DNA of 7,976 bases. Origin: DASSKF01 sp035690725. Lineage in GTDB: Bacteria > Actinomycetota > Actinomycetes > Actinomycetales > Dermatophilaceae. The DNA is taken from positions 1-7,976 of the forward strand of contig DASSKF010000233.1 in NCBI GenBank assembly GCA_035690725.1, read 5' to 3'. Below, one piece after another: positions 1 to 5,963 of the stretch. Position 1 is the stretch's first letter. Each line of letters opens with the position of its first letter. The notes under the pieces are model-generated. The model had not been told where the DNA came from and made no database searches. It was given only the letters and a program-made list of their open reading frames with translations. Position numbers and translations under genes: made by a program.

Positions 1-1
1 G

Positions 2-1801
2 AACGACGCGCACCAGCAGTTCCGAGACGCCCGCGACCAGCTCCTGTCCCTGCGCGAGGACCAGCCGCGCGCCGTCGCGGGCTACCGGCCTCCCCGGCCC
101 ACCGACTTCAACTGGGGACTGGACTGGTTCGACCGGGTCGCTGCCACCCCCGAGACCGGGCAGCGCTCCGCCCTGCGCATCATCGAGCAGGCTGCGGGCA
201 CGGACCGCACCATCACGTATGCCGAGATGTCCCGTCGCTCCTCCCGGGTCGCCGCCTGGCTGGCGCACCTGGGCGTGCGCCGGGGGGACCGGGTGCTGCT
301 CATGCTCGACAACCAGGTCGAGCTGTGGGAGACGCTGCTCGCCTGCATCAAGCTGGGCGCGGTGGTCATCCCGGCCACGACCCTGCTCACCGCCGCCGAC
401 CTGCGCGACCGGGTGGAGCGCGGCTCGGTGCGCCACGTCGTCACCAACGGCGCCGCCGCCGCGACGTTCCAGGACGTCCCCGGGGACTACACCCGCATCG
501 CCGTCGGGGGCACGGACACTCACGCCGGGGCGCCCGCGGCACCGTCTGGCGGCTCCTCCGACGTCGCCGCTGGCTGGACGGCATACCGGGAGTCGGAGGC
601 GTTCGACGGCGAGTTCATCCCGGAGGGGACGACGCGGGGTGACGACACGCTCCTGCTCTACTTCACCTCCGGCACGACCGCGCAGCCGAAGCTGGTCGAG
701 CACACGCACCTGTCCTACCCGGTGGGGCACCTGTCGACGATGTACTGGATCGGGCTGCAGCCCGGCGATGTGCACCTCAACATCTCCTCGCCGGGCTGGG
801 CCAAGCATGCCTGGAGCTCGTTCTTCGCCCCGTGGAACGCGGAGGCGACCATCCTCGTGGTCAACCAGCCCCGGTTCGACGGGGCCGCACTGCTGCAGGT
901 GATGGCCGACGAGCAGGTCGCGACGTTCTGCGCCCCGCCGACGGTCTACCGGATGCTCATCCAGCAGGACCTCGCCGCGTGGGCCGACCGGCTCACCGTC
1001 CGCGAGATGGTCGGCGCGGGTGAGCCGCTCAACCCCGAGGTCATCGAGCGGGTGCAGGAGGCACTCGGCCGCACCATCCGGGACGGCTACGGCCAGACCG
1101 AGACGACCGCGCAGGTCGGCAACTGCCCCGGCCAGGAGGTCGAGCTCGGGTCGATGGGCACGCCGCTGCCCGGCTACGACGTCGTGCTGCTCGACCCGGT
1201 CACCGGGGAGGCGCGCACCGGCGCCGGCGAGGAGGGCGAGGTGTGCCTGCGCCTGACCGGCGAGGAAGGCCGTCCGGTGGGGCTGATGGTCGGCTACCAC
1301 GGCGACCCGGAGCGCACGCAGGAGGCGATGCGCCACGGCGCCTACCACACCGGCGACGTGGCCGTCCGGGACGAACGCGGCTACATCACCTACGTCGGAC
1401 GCGCCGACGACGTGTTCAAGGCCTCGGACTACCGGATCTCCCCGTTCGAGCTGGAGTCCGTGCTCATCGAGCACCCCGCGGTCGCCGAGGCGGCGGTCGT
1501 GCCCTCCCCCGACCCGACCCGGCTGTCGGTGCCGAAGGCCTACGTGGTGCTCGCCTCCGGGCACGAGCCGACCAAGGAGACCGCCGAGCAGATCCTGCGC
1601 TACGCGCGCGAGCACCTGGCGCCCTACAAGCGGATCCGTCGGCTCGAGTTCGGCGAGCTGCCCAAGACGATCTCCGGCAAGATCCGGCGGGTCGAGCTGC
1701 GCGGGCGCGAGGACACCGCCCACGGCACCGGCGAGGACGTCACCGTGCGCGCCAGCGAGCTGGAGTTCTGGGAGAGCGACTTCCCCGGCCTGAAGGGATA
1801 G
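2..1801 (+). CDS. Acyl-CoA synthetase (AMP-forming), 5' end cut by window edge
   Basis: The enzyme activates a carboxylic acid with ATP to an acyl-adenylate and then transfers the acyl group to CoA, in the cytoplasm. The frame is open from base 2, giving 599 visible residues. The N-terminal part has the YRPPRPTDFNWGLDWFDRVAA-like linker region of acetyl/medium-chain synthetases, so the true start should lie just outside the window; an ATG at 227 would delete conserved sequence. Adenylation motifs appear in order: phosphate loop YFTSGTTAQPK (about residues 220-230), DGYGQTET (361-368), YHTGD (448-452), hinge region GRADDVFKASDYR (466-478), and PKTISGKIRR (554-563) with the expected catalytic lysine near 560. 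The closest family I know is the ACSM-like medium-chain group; the chain length used cannot be read from sequence. The gene ends 10 bp before the convergent DUF2306 gene. No partner gene for beta-oxidation is visible. Confidence 0.93.
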   Translation, partial: NDAHQQFRDARDQLLSLREDQPRAVAGYRPPRPTDFNWGLDWFDRVAATPETGQRSALRIIEQAAGTDRTITYAEMSRRSSRVAAWLAHLGVRRGDRVLLMLDNQVELWETLLACIKLGAVVIPATTLLTAADLRDRVERGSVRHVVTNGAAAATFQDVPGDYTRIAVGGTDTHAGAPAAPSGGSSDVAAGWTAYRESEAFDGEFIPEGTTRGDDTLLLYFTSGTTAQPKLVEHTHLSYPVGHLSTMYWIGLQPGDVHLNISSPGWAKHAWSSFFAPWNAEATILVVNQPRFDGAALLQVMADEQVATFCAPPTVYRMLIQQDLAAWADRLTVREMVGAGEPLNPEVIERVQEALGRTIRDGYGQTETTAQVGNCPGQEVELGSMGTPLPGYDVVLLDPVTGEARTGAGEEGEVCLRLTGEEGRPVGLMVGYHGDPERTQEAMRHGAYHTGDVAVRDERGYITYVGRADDVFKASDYRISPFELESVLIEHPAVAEAAVVPSPDPTRLSVPKAYVVLASGHEPTKETAEQILRYAREHLAPYKRIRRLEFGELPKTISGKIRRVELRGREDTAHGTGEDVTVRASELEFWESDFPGLKG

Positions 1802-1811
1802 GGCTCGGGCG

Positions 1812-2357
1812 TCACGGCAGCTCGGCCGAGCCCACCACCCTGCGCCGCGCGGCCGGTGGACCGGCGGGCCCGCTCCCCTGCCGCCGCAGCAGCCGCGTCA
1901 CCACCGCGACGAAGGCGAGTCCGGCGCCGACCACGAGCGCGGTCAGCAGCGACATGGCCGCCCAGTCGTCCCGGAACGCCTCCGGCACGAGCCGGCTCGG
2001 GACGGCCACGACGCCGGCGAGCGCGCCGAGGAGACCCAGGTAGGTGCCGATCATGTTGGCGGCGTGCTGGATCACGTCACCGCGCCGCGCATGCCACAGC
2101 CCGAGGCTGAGCGTAACGATGGTGAGCACGGACAGGGCGTGGATCCAGCTGAACCGGCCGGGCCGGAGCTGCTGGATGAAGAACGACGAGAACGCGGTGA
2201 AGTACATCAGCCCGACCCAGACCCGGCCGATGAGCCGGTGCGGTCCGTCACCGCGGCGGCGCCGCAGCACGTTCACCGCACCGAGCACCAGGGCGAGCGT
2301 GGCGACGGTGGCGTGGGTCCCGACGAGGACGGTCCAGGCGTGCGTGGTGGCGACCAT
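1812..2357 (-). CDS. DUF2306-type multi-pass membrane protein
   Basis: A 181-residue integral membrane protein of unknown function that resembles the DUF2306 family. Hydrophobic segments lie at about residues 8-30, 44-63, 72-90, 101-121 and 133-156, so four or five membrane helices are likely. Family-like features are the RRRRGDGPHRLIGRVW loop (H40), a histidine in FSWIHALSV (H73), the HAANM stretch (H98) and the PSRL turn. The C-terminus (about 158-181) is basic and proline/alanine rich. The ATG at 2357 is preceded by a GGGGG Shine-Dalgarno-like run at 2364-2368, six bases away. The gene has its own promoter with an overlapping palindrome (2373-2396), so it is probably transcribed alone and not as a ctaD tail. 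It converges on the acyl-CoA synthetase. No biochemical role is known to me; the histidines could bind a metal or heme, but that is speculation. Confidence 0.85.
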   Translation of the reverse strand: MVATTHAWTVLVGTHATVATLALVLGAVNVLRRRRGDGPHRLIGRVWVGLMYFTAFSSFFIQQLRPGRFSWIHALSVLTIVTLSLGLWHARRGDVIQHAANMIGTYLGLLGALAGVVAVPSRLVPEAFRDDWAAMSLLTALVVGAGLAFVAVVTRLLRRQGSGPAGPPAARRRVVGSAELP

Positions 2358-2372
2358 GGTGGACCCCCGAGC

Positions 2373-2396
2373 TAGTTGGATACCTCAACTATCCAA
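2373..2396. promoter_or_regulatory. Overlapping inverted repeats, probable repressor operator
   Basis: Two perfect inverted repeats share the same bases: TAGTTG-N7-CAACTA (2373-2378 with 2386-2391) and TTGGATA-N7-TATCCAA (2376-2382 with 2390-2396). They cover the predicted -10 element and start site of the DUF2306 promoter. The size and TTG/CAA half-site form resemble operators of small dimeric winged-helix repressors such as the MarR family; no such regulator gene lies in the window. The alternative is an RNA hairpin in the leader, but most of the repeat lies at or upstream of the predicted start site. Confidence 0.5.
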
Positions 2397-2416
2397 GATA
2401 GTGGCACACGACGCAA
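2388..2416 (-). promoter_or_regulatory. Predicted promoter of the DUF2306 gene
   Basis: Read on the minus strand, a -35-like TTGCGT (2411-2416) is followed after exactly 17 bases by a -10-like GATAGT (2388-2393, four of six matches to TATAAT). Transcription would begin near 2380, giving a short leader before the ATG at 2357. This stretch is distinctly AT-richer than its surroundings, which supports a regulatory role. The placement is by eye and not tested. Confidence 0.5.
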
Positions 2417-2431
2417 GCAGTTTCCCGGATC

Positions 2432-2450
2432 GGCCCGGTCTCCCCGGGTC
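2432..2450 (-). terminator. Weak hairpin after ctaD, doubtful terminator
   Basis: About 16 bases downstream of the ctaD stop, CCCGG (2434-2438) and CCGGG (2444-2448) can form a 5-bp GC stem around a 5-base loop. There is no U-run after it, so it is at best a weak or factor-dependent terminator. It is the only candidate between ctaD and the DUF2306 promoter. Confidence 0.2.
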
Positions 2451-2465
2451 AGGTGTCCGAGGGGG

Positions 2466-4256
2466 CTAGGAGTCGGCCGGACCGTCCCGGTGCCGTCCGC
2501 GCTCGCGCTCCATCTGCTCGCCGCCGAGGAACTCCCGCTCCTCACGGGCCATGTCCGGCCCCCCGGCGATCCGTTCCAGCGTCCCCGGGTCGGGGGGCGG
2601 GGCGTCGGTCGCTGCGATGTCCTGGTGGTGCAGGTCGAACGCCGGCCGGTCGGAGCGGATCCGCGGGATCGAGTCGAAGTTGTGCCGCGGCGGCGGGCAG
2701 GACGTCGCCCACTCCAGTCCACCCCCGTAGCCCCACGGGTCGTCCACCTCGACCTTGGGGGCATTCCGGTAGGTGATCCACACGTTGTAGAGGAACGGCA
2801 GCGTGGAGGCGCCGAGCAGGAAGGCGCTGACGCTGGACAGCTGGTTCATCCAGGTGAAGCCGTCCTGCGGCAGGTAGTCGGCGTAGCGCCGCGGCATGCC
2901 CACCACGCCGAGCCAGTGCTGGATGAGGAAGGTGCCGTGGAAGCCGATGAACAGCATCCAGAAGTGGATCTTGCCCAGCGGCTCGTTGAGCATCTTCCCG
3001 GTGAGCTTGGGCCACCAGAAGTAGAACCCGGCGAACATCGCGAACACCACCGTGCCGAACACCACGTAGTGGAAGTGCGCCACCACGAAGTAGGTGTCGG
3101 TCAGGTGGAAGTCCAGGGCCGGGCTGGCCAGGATCACCCCGGTCAGCCCGCCGAACAGGAAGGTGACCAGGAACCCGATCGACCACAGCATCGGTGTCTC
3201 GAAGGACAGCGAGCCCTGCCACATGGTGCCGATCCAGTTGAAGAACTTGATCCCCGTCGGCACGGCGATGAGGAAGCTCAGCACCGAGAAGAAGGGCAGG
3301 AACACCTGGCCGGTGCCGAACATGTGGTGCGCCCAGACGCCCATCGACAGGGCCGCGATGCTGATCGTGGCGAAGACCATGCCCTTGTAGCCGAAGACCG
3401 GCTTGCGCGAGAAGACCGGGATGACCTCGGTGATGATGCCGAAGAACGGCAGGGCGATGATGTAGACCTCGGGATGGCCGAAGAACCAGAACATGTGCTC
3501 CCACAGCATCGCCCCGCCGTTCTGCGGGACGAACACCTGCGCGTCCAGGACGCGATCGGCGCCCAGCGCGAACAGGGCCGAGGCGAGCACCGGGAAGGCC
3601 ATCAGCACGAGCAGGGACGTGATGAGGACGTTCCAGGTGAAGATCGGCATCCGCCACATGGTCATGCCGGGCGCCCGCATGCAGATGACCGTGGTGATGA
3701 AGTTGACCGACCCCAGGATGGTGCCGAACCCGGCCAGGGCGAGCCCGAACACGAACAGGTCCCCGCCGAGCCCCGGGCTGTAGGTCGCGTTCGACAGCGG
3801 GGCATAGGCGAACCACCCGAACCCGGCCGCGCCCTCCGGGGTGAGGAAGCCGCAGTAGACGATGGTGCCACCGAAGAGGAACAGCCAGTAGGAGAGCATG
3901 TTCAGCCGGGGGAACGCCACGTCGGGCGCGCCGATCTGCAACGGCATGACGGCGTTCGCGAACCCGGCGAACAGTGGCGTCGCGAACAGCAGCAGCATCG
4001 TGACGCCGTGGATGGTGAACAGCTCGTTGTACTGCTGCGGGTCCCGCACGATCTGCAGGCCCGGCTCGAACAGCTCGGCCCGGATGAGCATCGCCATGAT
4101 GCCGGCGAGCAGGAAGAACGTGAACGAGGTGACGAAGTAGAGGTTGCCGATGACCTTGTGGTCGGTCGTCGACAACCAGTAGCCGATCTTCGTGCCTCGT
4201 CGGTGCTCGCGGTACGCACCTGTCGCCGAGACGGGAGGGTGTTCGAGGATCGCCAC
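2466..4256 (-). CDS. ctaD: Cytochrome c oxidase subunit I (aa3-type)
   Basis: Catalytic subunit of the heme-copper terminal oxidase; it reduces O2 to water and pumps protons across the cell membrane. From the GTG at 4256 it has 596 residues, the usual actinobacterial size, with about 12 membrane helices. All key residues are present: H83 (heme a), H261 and Y265 of the HPEVY motif (CuB and the cross-linked tyrosine), H310/H311 (CuB), H394 (heme a3) and H396 (heme a). E263 and K337 (K channel), and N101, D112 and N119 (D channel) match an A-type proton pump. After the last helix comes a hydrophilic tail of roughly 80 residues, rich in acidic and basic residues. The GTG start is chosen because of a strong AGGAGG 6 bp upstream; an in-frame ATG at 4310 would add 18 basic residues with no ribosome binding site in view. 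No ctaC, ctaE, ctaF or qcr gene is adjacent, so ctaD stands alone, as in some other actinobacteria. Confidence 0.97.
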   Translation of the reverse strand: MAILEHPPVSATGAYREHRRGTKIGYWLSTTDHKVIGNLYFVTSFTFFLLAGIMAMLIRAELFEPGLQIVRDPQQYNELFTIHGVTMLLLFATPLFAGFANAVMPLQIGAPDVAFPRLNMLSYWLFLFGGTIVYCGFLTPEGAAGFGWFAYAPLSNATYSPGLGGDLFVFGLALAGFGTILGSVNFITTVICMRAPGMTMWRMPIFTWNVLITSLLVLMAFPVLASALFALGADRVLDAQVFVPQNGGAMLWEHMFWFFGHPEVYIIALPFFGIITEVIPVFSRKPVFGYKGMVFATISIAALSMGVWAHHMFGTGQVFLPFFSVLSFLIAVPTGIKFFNWIGTMWQGSLSFETPMLWSIGFLVTFLFGGLTGVILASPALDFHLTDTYFVVAHFHYVVFGTVVFAMFAGFYFWWPKLTGKMLNEPLGKIHFWMLFIGFHGTFLIQHWLGVVGMPRRYADYLPQDGFTWMNQLSSVSAFLLGASTLPFLYNVWITYRNAPKVEVDDPWGYGGGLEWATSCPPPRHNFDSIPRIRSDRPAFDLHHQDIAATDAPPPDPGTLERIAGGPDMAREEREFLGGEQMERERGRHRDGPADS

Positions 4257-4262
4257 CGGGGA

Positions 4263-4268
4263 CCTCCT
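4263..4268 (-). promoter_or_regulatory. Ribosome binding site that fixes the ctaD start
   Basis: The minus strand reads TCAGGAGGT here, a near-perfect anti-16S match, with six bases between AGGAGG and the GTG at 4254-4256. It lies inside the longer reading frame that begins with ATG at 4310, so that upstream ATG is very unlikely to be the start. Confidence 0.85.
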
Positions 4269-4389
4269 GACTTTCGTCCGGGTCCGGCGCCCGCGTCCTC
4301 CTCGGCGCACGCGTCAGACGCTGTCGACCAGCATCGCCCATGGTGCTGCAGTTGGGGAAGGTCCGCACGTGCAAATACGGAACTCCGCT

Positions 4390-4404
4390 TCGGGCGTGTC
4401 CCGA
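4390..4404 (-). terminator. Hairpin after the dehydrogenase gene, possible terminator
   Basis: Seventeen bases after the TGA, TCGGG (4390-4394) and CCCGA (4400-4404) form a 5-bp stem with a 5-base loop. No T-run follows, so intrinsic termination would be weak. An alternative pairing with a CCCGG stretch nearer the stop is also possible. Confidence 0.25.
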
Positions 4405-4421
4405 CGCGTCTCCGGGAGCAC

Positions 4422-5474
4422 TCAGTCGCCGAGCGTCAGGACGACCTTGACGTCCTCGTCCTCCGCGGCGAAGGCCTGCTCGAACTCCTCCAGCGGCACC
4501 CGCCGGCTCACCAGGCGGCGCAGCCAGTCGGTGTCGGCCCGGCCGAGCGCCCCGGCGGCGGCCATCCAGTGGTCCACGTTGGCGTTGACCGAGCCGAAGA
4601 CGGCGTCGTTCTGCAGCACGATCTCGCGGTTGAGCTGACCCGCGTCGACCGGGATCGACCGGCCGATGCCGGAGATGCCGGTGAGGCAGACCAGGCCGTA
4701 GGAGGCGTTGGCGGCCATCGCCTCGAAGACGAGCTGGCCGACGCCGGTGCACTCGATGATGACGTCGGGCTCGCAGTCCTTGGTCGCCGCCGCGATCCCG
4801 TCGTGGTGGTACGTGCCGCCGAGGTCGGCGACGAGCTGCGGCTTGGGGCCGTCGGTGACGATGTCGAGCACGTGCACGTCGAGGCCGCGCTGCGCGCCGA
4901 GCAGCGCCGCGAGCAGGCCGATCGGCCCGGCGCCGGTGACGAGCACCGACTTCGGGTCGAACCAGGCACGGGAACCGATCTTCTCCACCTGGTCCCAGGC
5001 CTTCGCCACGACGCTGGTGGGCTCCATCAGCATGCCGACCTCGGACAGGCCCGGGTCGAGCTTGATGGCGTAGTCCGGCTCGAGGACCCAGGCCTCGCTG
5101 GCGAACCCGTCGAGCTCCTTGATGCCGCGCTCGGTGTAGCGGCCGTTGCGGCACATGTCGAACTGCCCGTGGGCACACGCGCCGCAGGGCACCGGATCGG
5201 GTCGGCGCACCACGCCGGCGACCAGGTCCCCGGGCGCGAAGCCGCTGCCGTCGGGGGCCTCGCGCACCCGACCCAGCGACTCGTGGCCGATGACCAGGCG
5301 GTCCCGCCCGGGAGGGGCCCAGCCGTACTCACCGGCCGCGAGCTCCTTGTCCGTCCCGCACACACCCACCGCGAGCCCGTCGACGAGCAGCAGGCCCTCG
5401 GACGACTCGGGATCGGGCACCTCGGTGACGGCCAGCGACCCCGGGGACTTCGGCTCCAGCGTGAGTGCGCGCAT
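4422..5474 (-). CDS. Zinc-dependent glucose 1-dehydrogenase-like protein (MDR family)
   Basis: A 350-residue medium-chain dehydrogenase that most resembles glucose 1-dehydrogenases of the archaeal/actinobacterial type, which oxidise D-glucose to gluconolactone with NAD(P)+. The N-terminal catalytic domain (about 1-150) carries probable zinc ligands C39 in CGTD, H64-E65 in GHES, and E151 in MEPTS. A structural-zinc lobe at 97-108 has three cysteines (C97, C100, C108); D93 could supply a fourth ligand. The Rossmann domain has GAGPIG at 181-186, and D204 at the end of the second strand suggests NAD+ preference (inference). The family C-terminal region runs to the end. The ATG at 5474 is chosen because the MRALTLEP start fits the family and GAAGGAG (5484-5490) lies 9 bases upstream; the frame stays open to 5597 without similar support. 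Upstream it faces a small plus-strand gene; downstream lies ctaD on the same strand after 165 bp. Substrate could be another polyol or sugar. Confidence 0.88.
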   Translation of the reverse strand: MRALTLEPKSPGSLAVTEVPDPESSEGLLLVDGLAVGVCGTDKELAAGEYGWAPPGRDRLVIGHESLGRVREAPDGSGFAPGDLVAGVVRRPDPVPCGACAHGQFDMCRNGRYTERGIKELDGFASEAWVLEPDYAIKLDPGLSEVGMLMEPTSVVAKAWDQVEKIGSRAWFDPKSVLVTGAGPIGLLAALLGAQRGLDVHVLDIVTDGPKPQLVADLGGTYHHDGIAAATKDCEPDVIIECTGVGQLVFEAMAANASYGLVCLTGISGIGRSIPVDAGQLNREIVLQNDAVFGSVNANVDHWMAAAGALGRADTDWLRRLVSRRVPLEEFEQAFAAEDEDVKVVLTLGD

Positions 5475-5626
5475 CTGCCACGGCTCCTTCGACTCGCGAG
5501 TGGGTGTCTCGTGCACGGTAGCGCCGCCGGCGGACCGGTGGCGGACCCCACCGCCCGGTGTGATGCTGGGAGGCGTCGGTGAGGCGGTGACCAGCACCGC
5601 AGACGTCGGCCACCAGGAGGACCGAG
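5475..5626. promoter_or_regulatory. Divergent intergenic region between dehydrogenase and small gene
   Basis: These 152 bp must drive two genes facing away from each other. On the minus strand TACCGT (5515-5520) fits the actinobacterial TAnnnT -10 form and would start transcription about 35 bases before the dehydrogenase ATG, but I see no good -35. On the plus strand TGTGATGCT near 5560-5568 could be an extended -10 for the small gene. A perfect 10-bp palindrome CCGCCGGCGG (5524-5533) and an inverted repeat GGTGG-N6-CCACC (5537-5541 with 5548-5552) lie between them; with this base composition their meaning is uncertain. AGGAGG at 5615-5620 is the ribosome binding site of the small gene. Confidence 0.35.
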
Positions 5627-5956
5627 ATGAGCCACGCCGAGACCGAAGTCGCCCTGCAGCGGGTGATCGACGCCGTCGCGCGGGAGTATGCCGGACGGCC
5701 GGCCTCCGAGGTGAAGGTGGCGCTCGCGCGCGGCCTCACCGAGATCGGCCACCCCGCCCAGTCCGACCCGTGGCTGGAAGCGGTGGCCGAGGAGGCCGCC
5801 GACGGGCACCGCTACGTCGTCGGGACGGCCACGATGGACCCGAGCTCGCCCAGCTCCCCGACCGGTAGCCGCGCCCAGGACCGCCCCCGGGAGGGCGGCC
5901 AGGCCATGCCCAGGGAGGGGTCGGACGAGGGGCGCCCGGAGCCCCGTACCGGCTGA
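5627..5956 (+). CDS. Small protein of unknown function (109 aa)
   Basis: I do not recognise this protein. It is believable as a gene because the ATG follows a strong AGGAGG by six bases (5615-5620), codon positions show the same GC bias as the neighbours, and it fills the space between a divergent and a convergent gene exactly. Residues 1 to about 65 look like a compact helical domain: helix 1 around ETEVALQRVIDAVAREY, helix 2 around ASEVKVALARGLTEIG, helix 3 around WLEAVAEEAADG. It resembles, only loosely, the three-helix modules common in small actinobacterial proteins. Residues about 68-109 are rich in P, S, G, E and R and are probably disordered. No signal peptide, membrane segment or cysteine is present, so it should be cytoplasmic. 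Its stop lies 7 bp before the convergent helicase gene's stop. Confidence 0.75.
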   Translation: MSHAETEVALQRVIDAVAREYAGRPASEVKVALARGLTEIGHPAQSDPWLEAVAEEAADGHRYVVGTATMDPSSPSSPTGSRAQDRPREGGQAMPREGSDEGRPEPRTG

Positions 5957-5963
5957 GTCCCGG

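Larger units (their letters stand above)
4257..4421 (-). promoter_or_regulatory. ctaD 5' region with two perfect palindromes
   Basis: This 165-bp gap between the dehydrogenase stop and the ctaD start must hold the ctaD promoter if ctaD is transcribed on its own. I could not assign a convincing -35/-10 pair; the only AT-rich spot is around 4373-4377. Two perfect palindromes are present: GCGTC-A-GACGC (4311-4321) and GCACGTGC (4365-4372). In DNA this GC-rich such short palindromes may be chance. Confidence 0.35.

Noticed and set aside
227..1801. Acyl-CoA synthetase start at the ATG at 227.
   Set aside because: The frame is open to the left edge and the upstream residues contain the conserved FNW...WFD linker and the ITYAEM strand of the adenylation domain, so the gene begins outside the window.
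4257..4310. N-terminal extension of ctaD from an ATG at 4310 (18 extra residues).
   Set aside because: The extension is a run of Arg/Gly/Lys residues, has no ribosome binding site in view, and contains the strong AGGAGG that serves the GTG at 4256.
2542..5178. A minus-strand open frame of 878 codons overlapping both ctaD and the dehydrogenase in another frame.
   Set aside because: Its product is Arg/Pro/His/Ala-rich low-complexity sequence with no domain, and it runs across two real genes and their intergenic region. It is a frame shadow.
5524..5552. CCGCCGGCGG palindrome and GGTGG/CCACC inverted repeat as a defined operator.
   Set aside because: Both are made only of the bases that dominate this genome and neither is clearly placed relative to a promoter; noted in the intergenic entry but not claimed as a site.
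2376..5582. A plus-strand open frame of 1068 codons antisense to ctaD and the glucose dehydrogenase.
   Set aside because: It is a shadow frame. It starts at a TTG inside the promoter palindrome without a ribosome binding site, has a monotonous H/E/D/R/Q/G/P-rich composition, and lies opposite two genes with complete, well-known catalytic motifs. Such long antisense frames are normal at this GC content.
5475..5597. N-terminal extension of the dehydrogenase from 5597 (41 extra residues).
   Set aside because: The extension has no similarity to the family N-terminus, would overlap the divergent promoter region, and lacks the support of the GAAGGAG site before the ATG at 5474.
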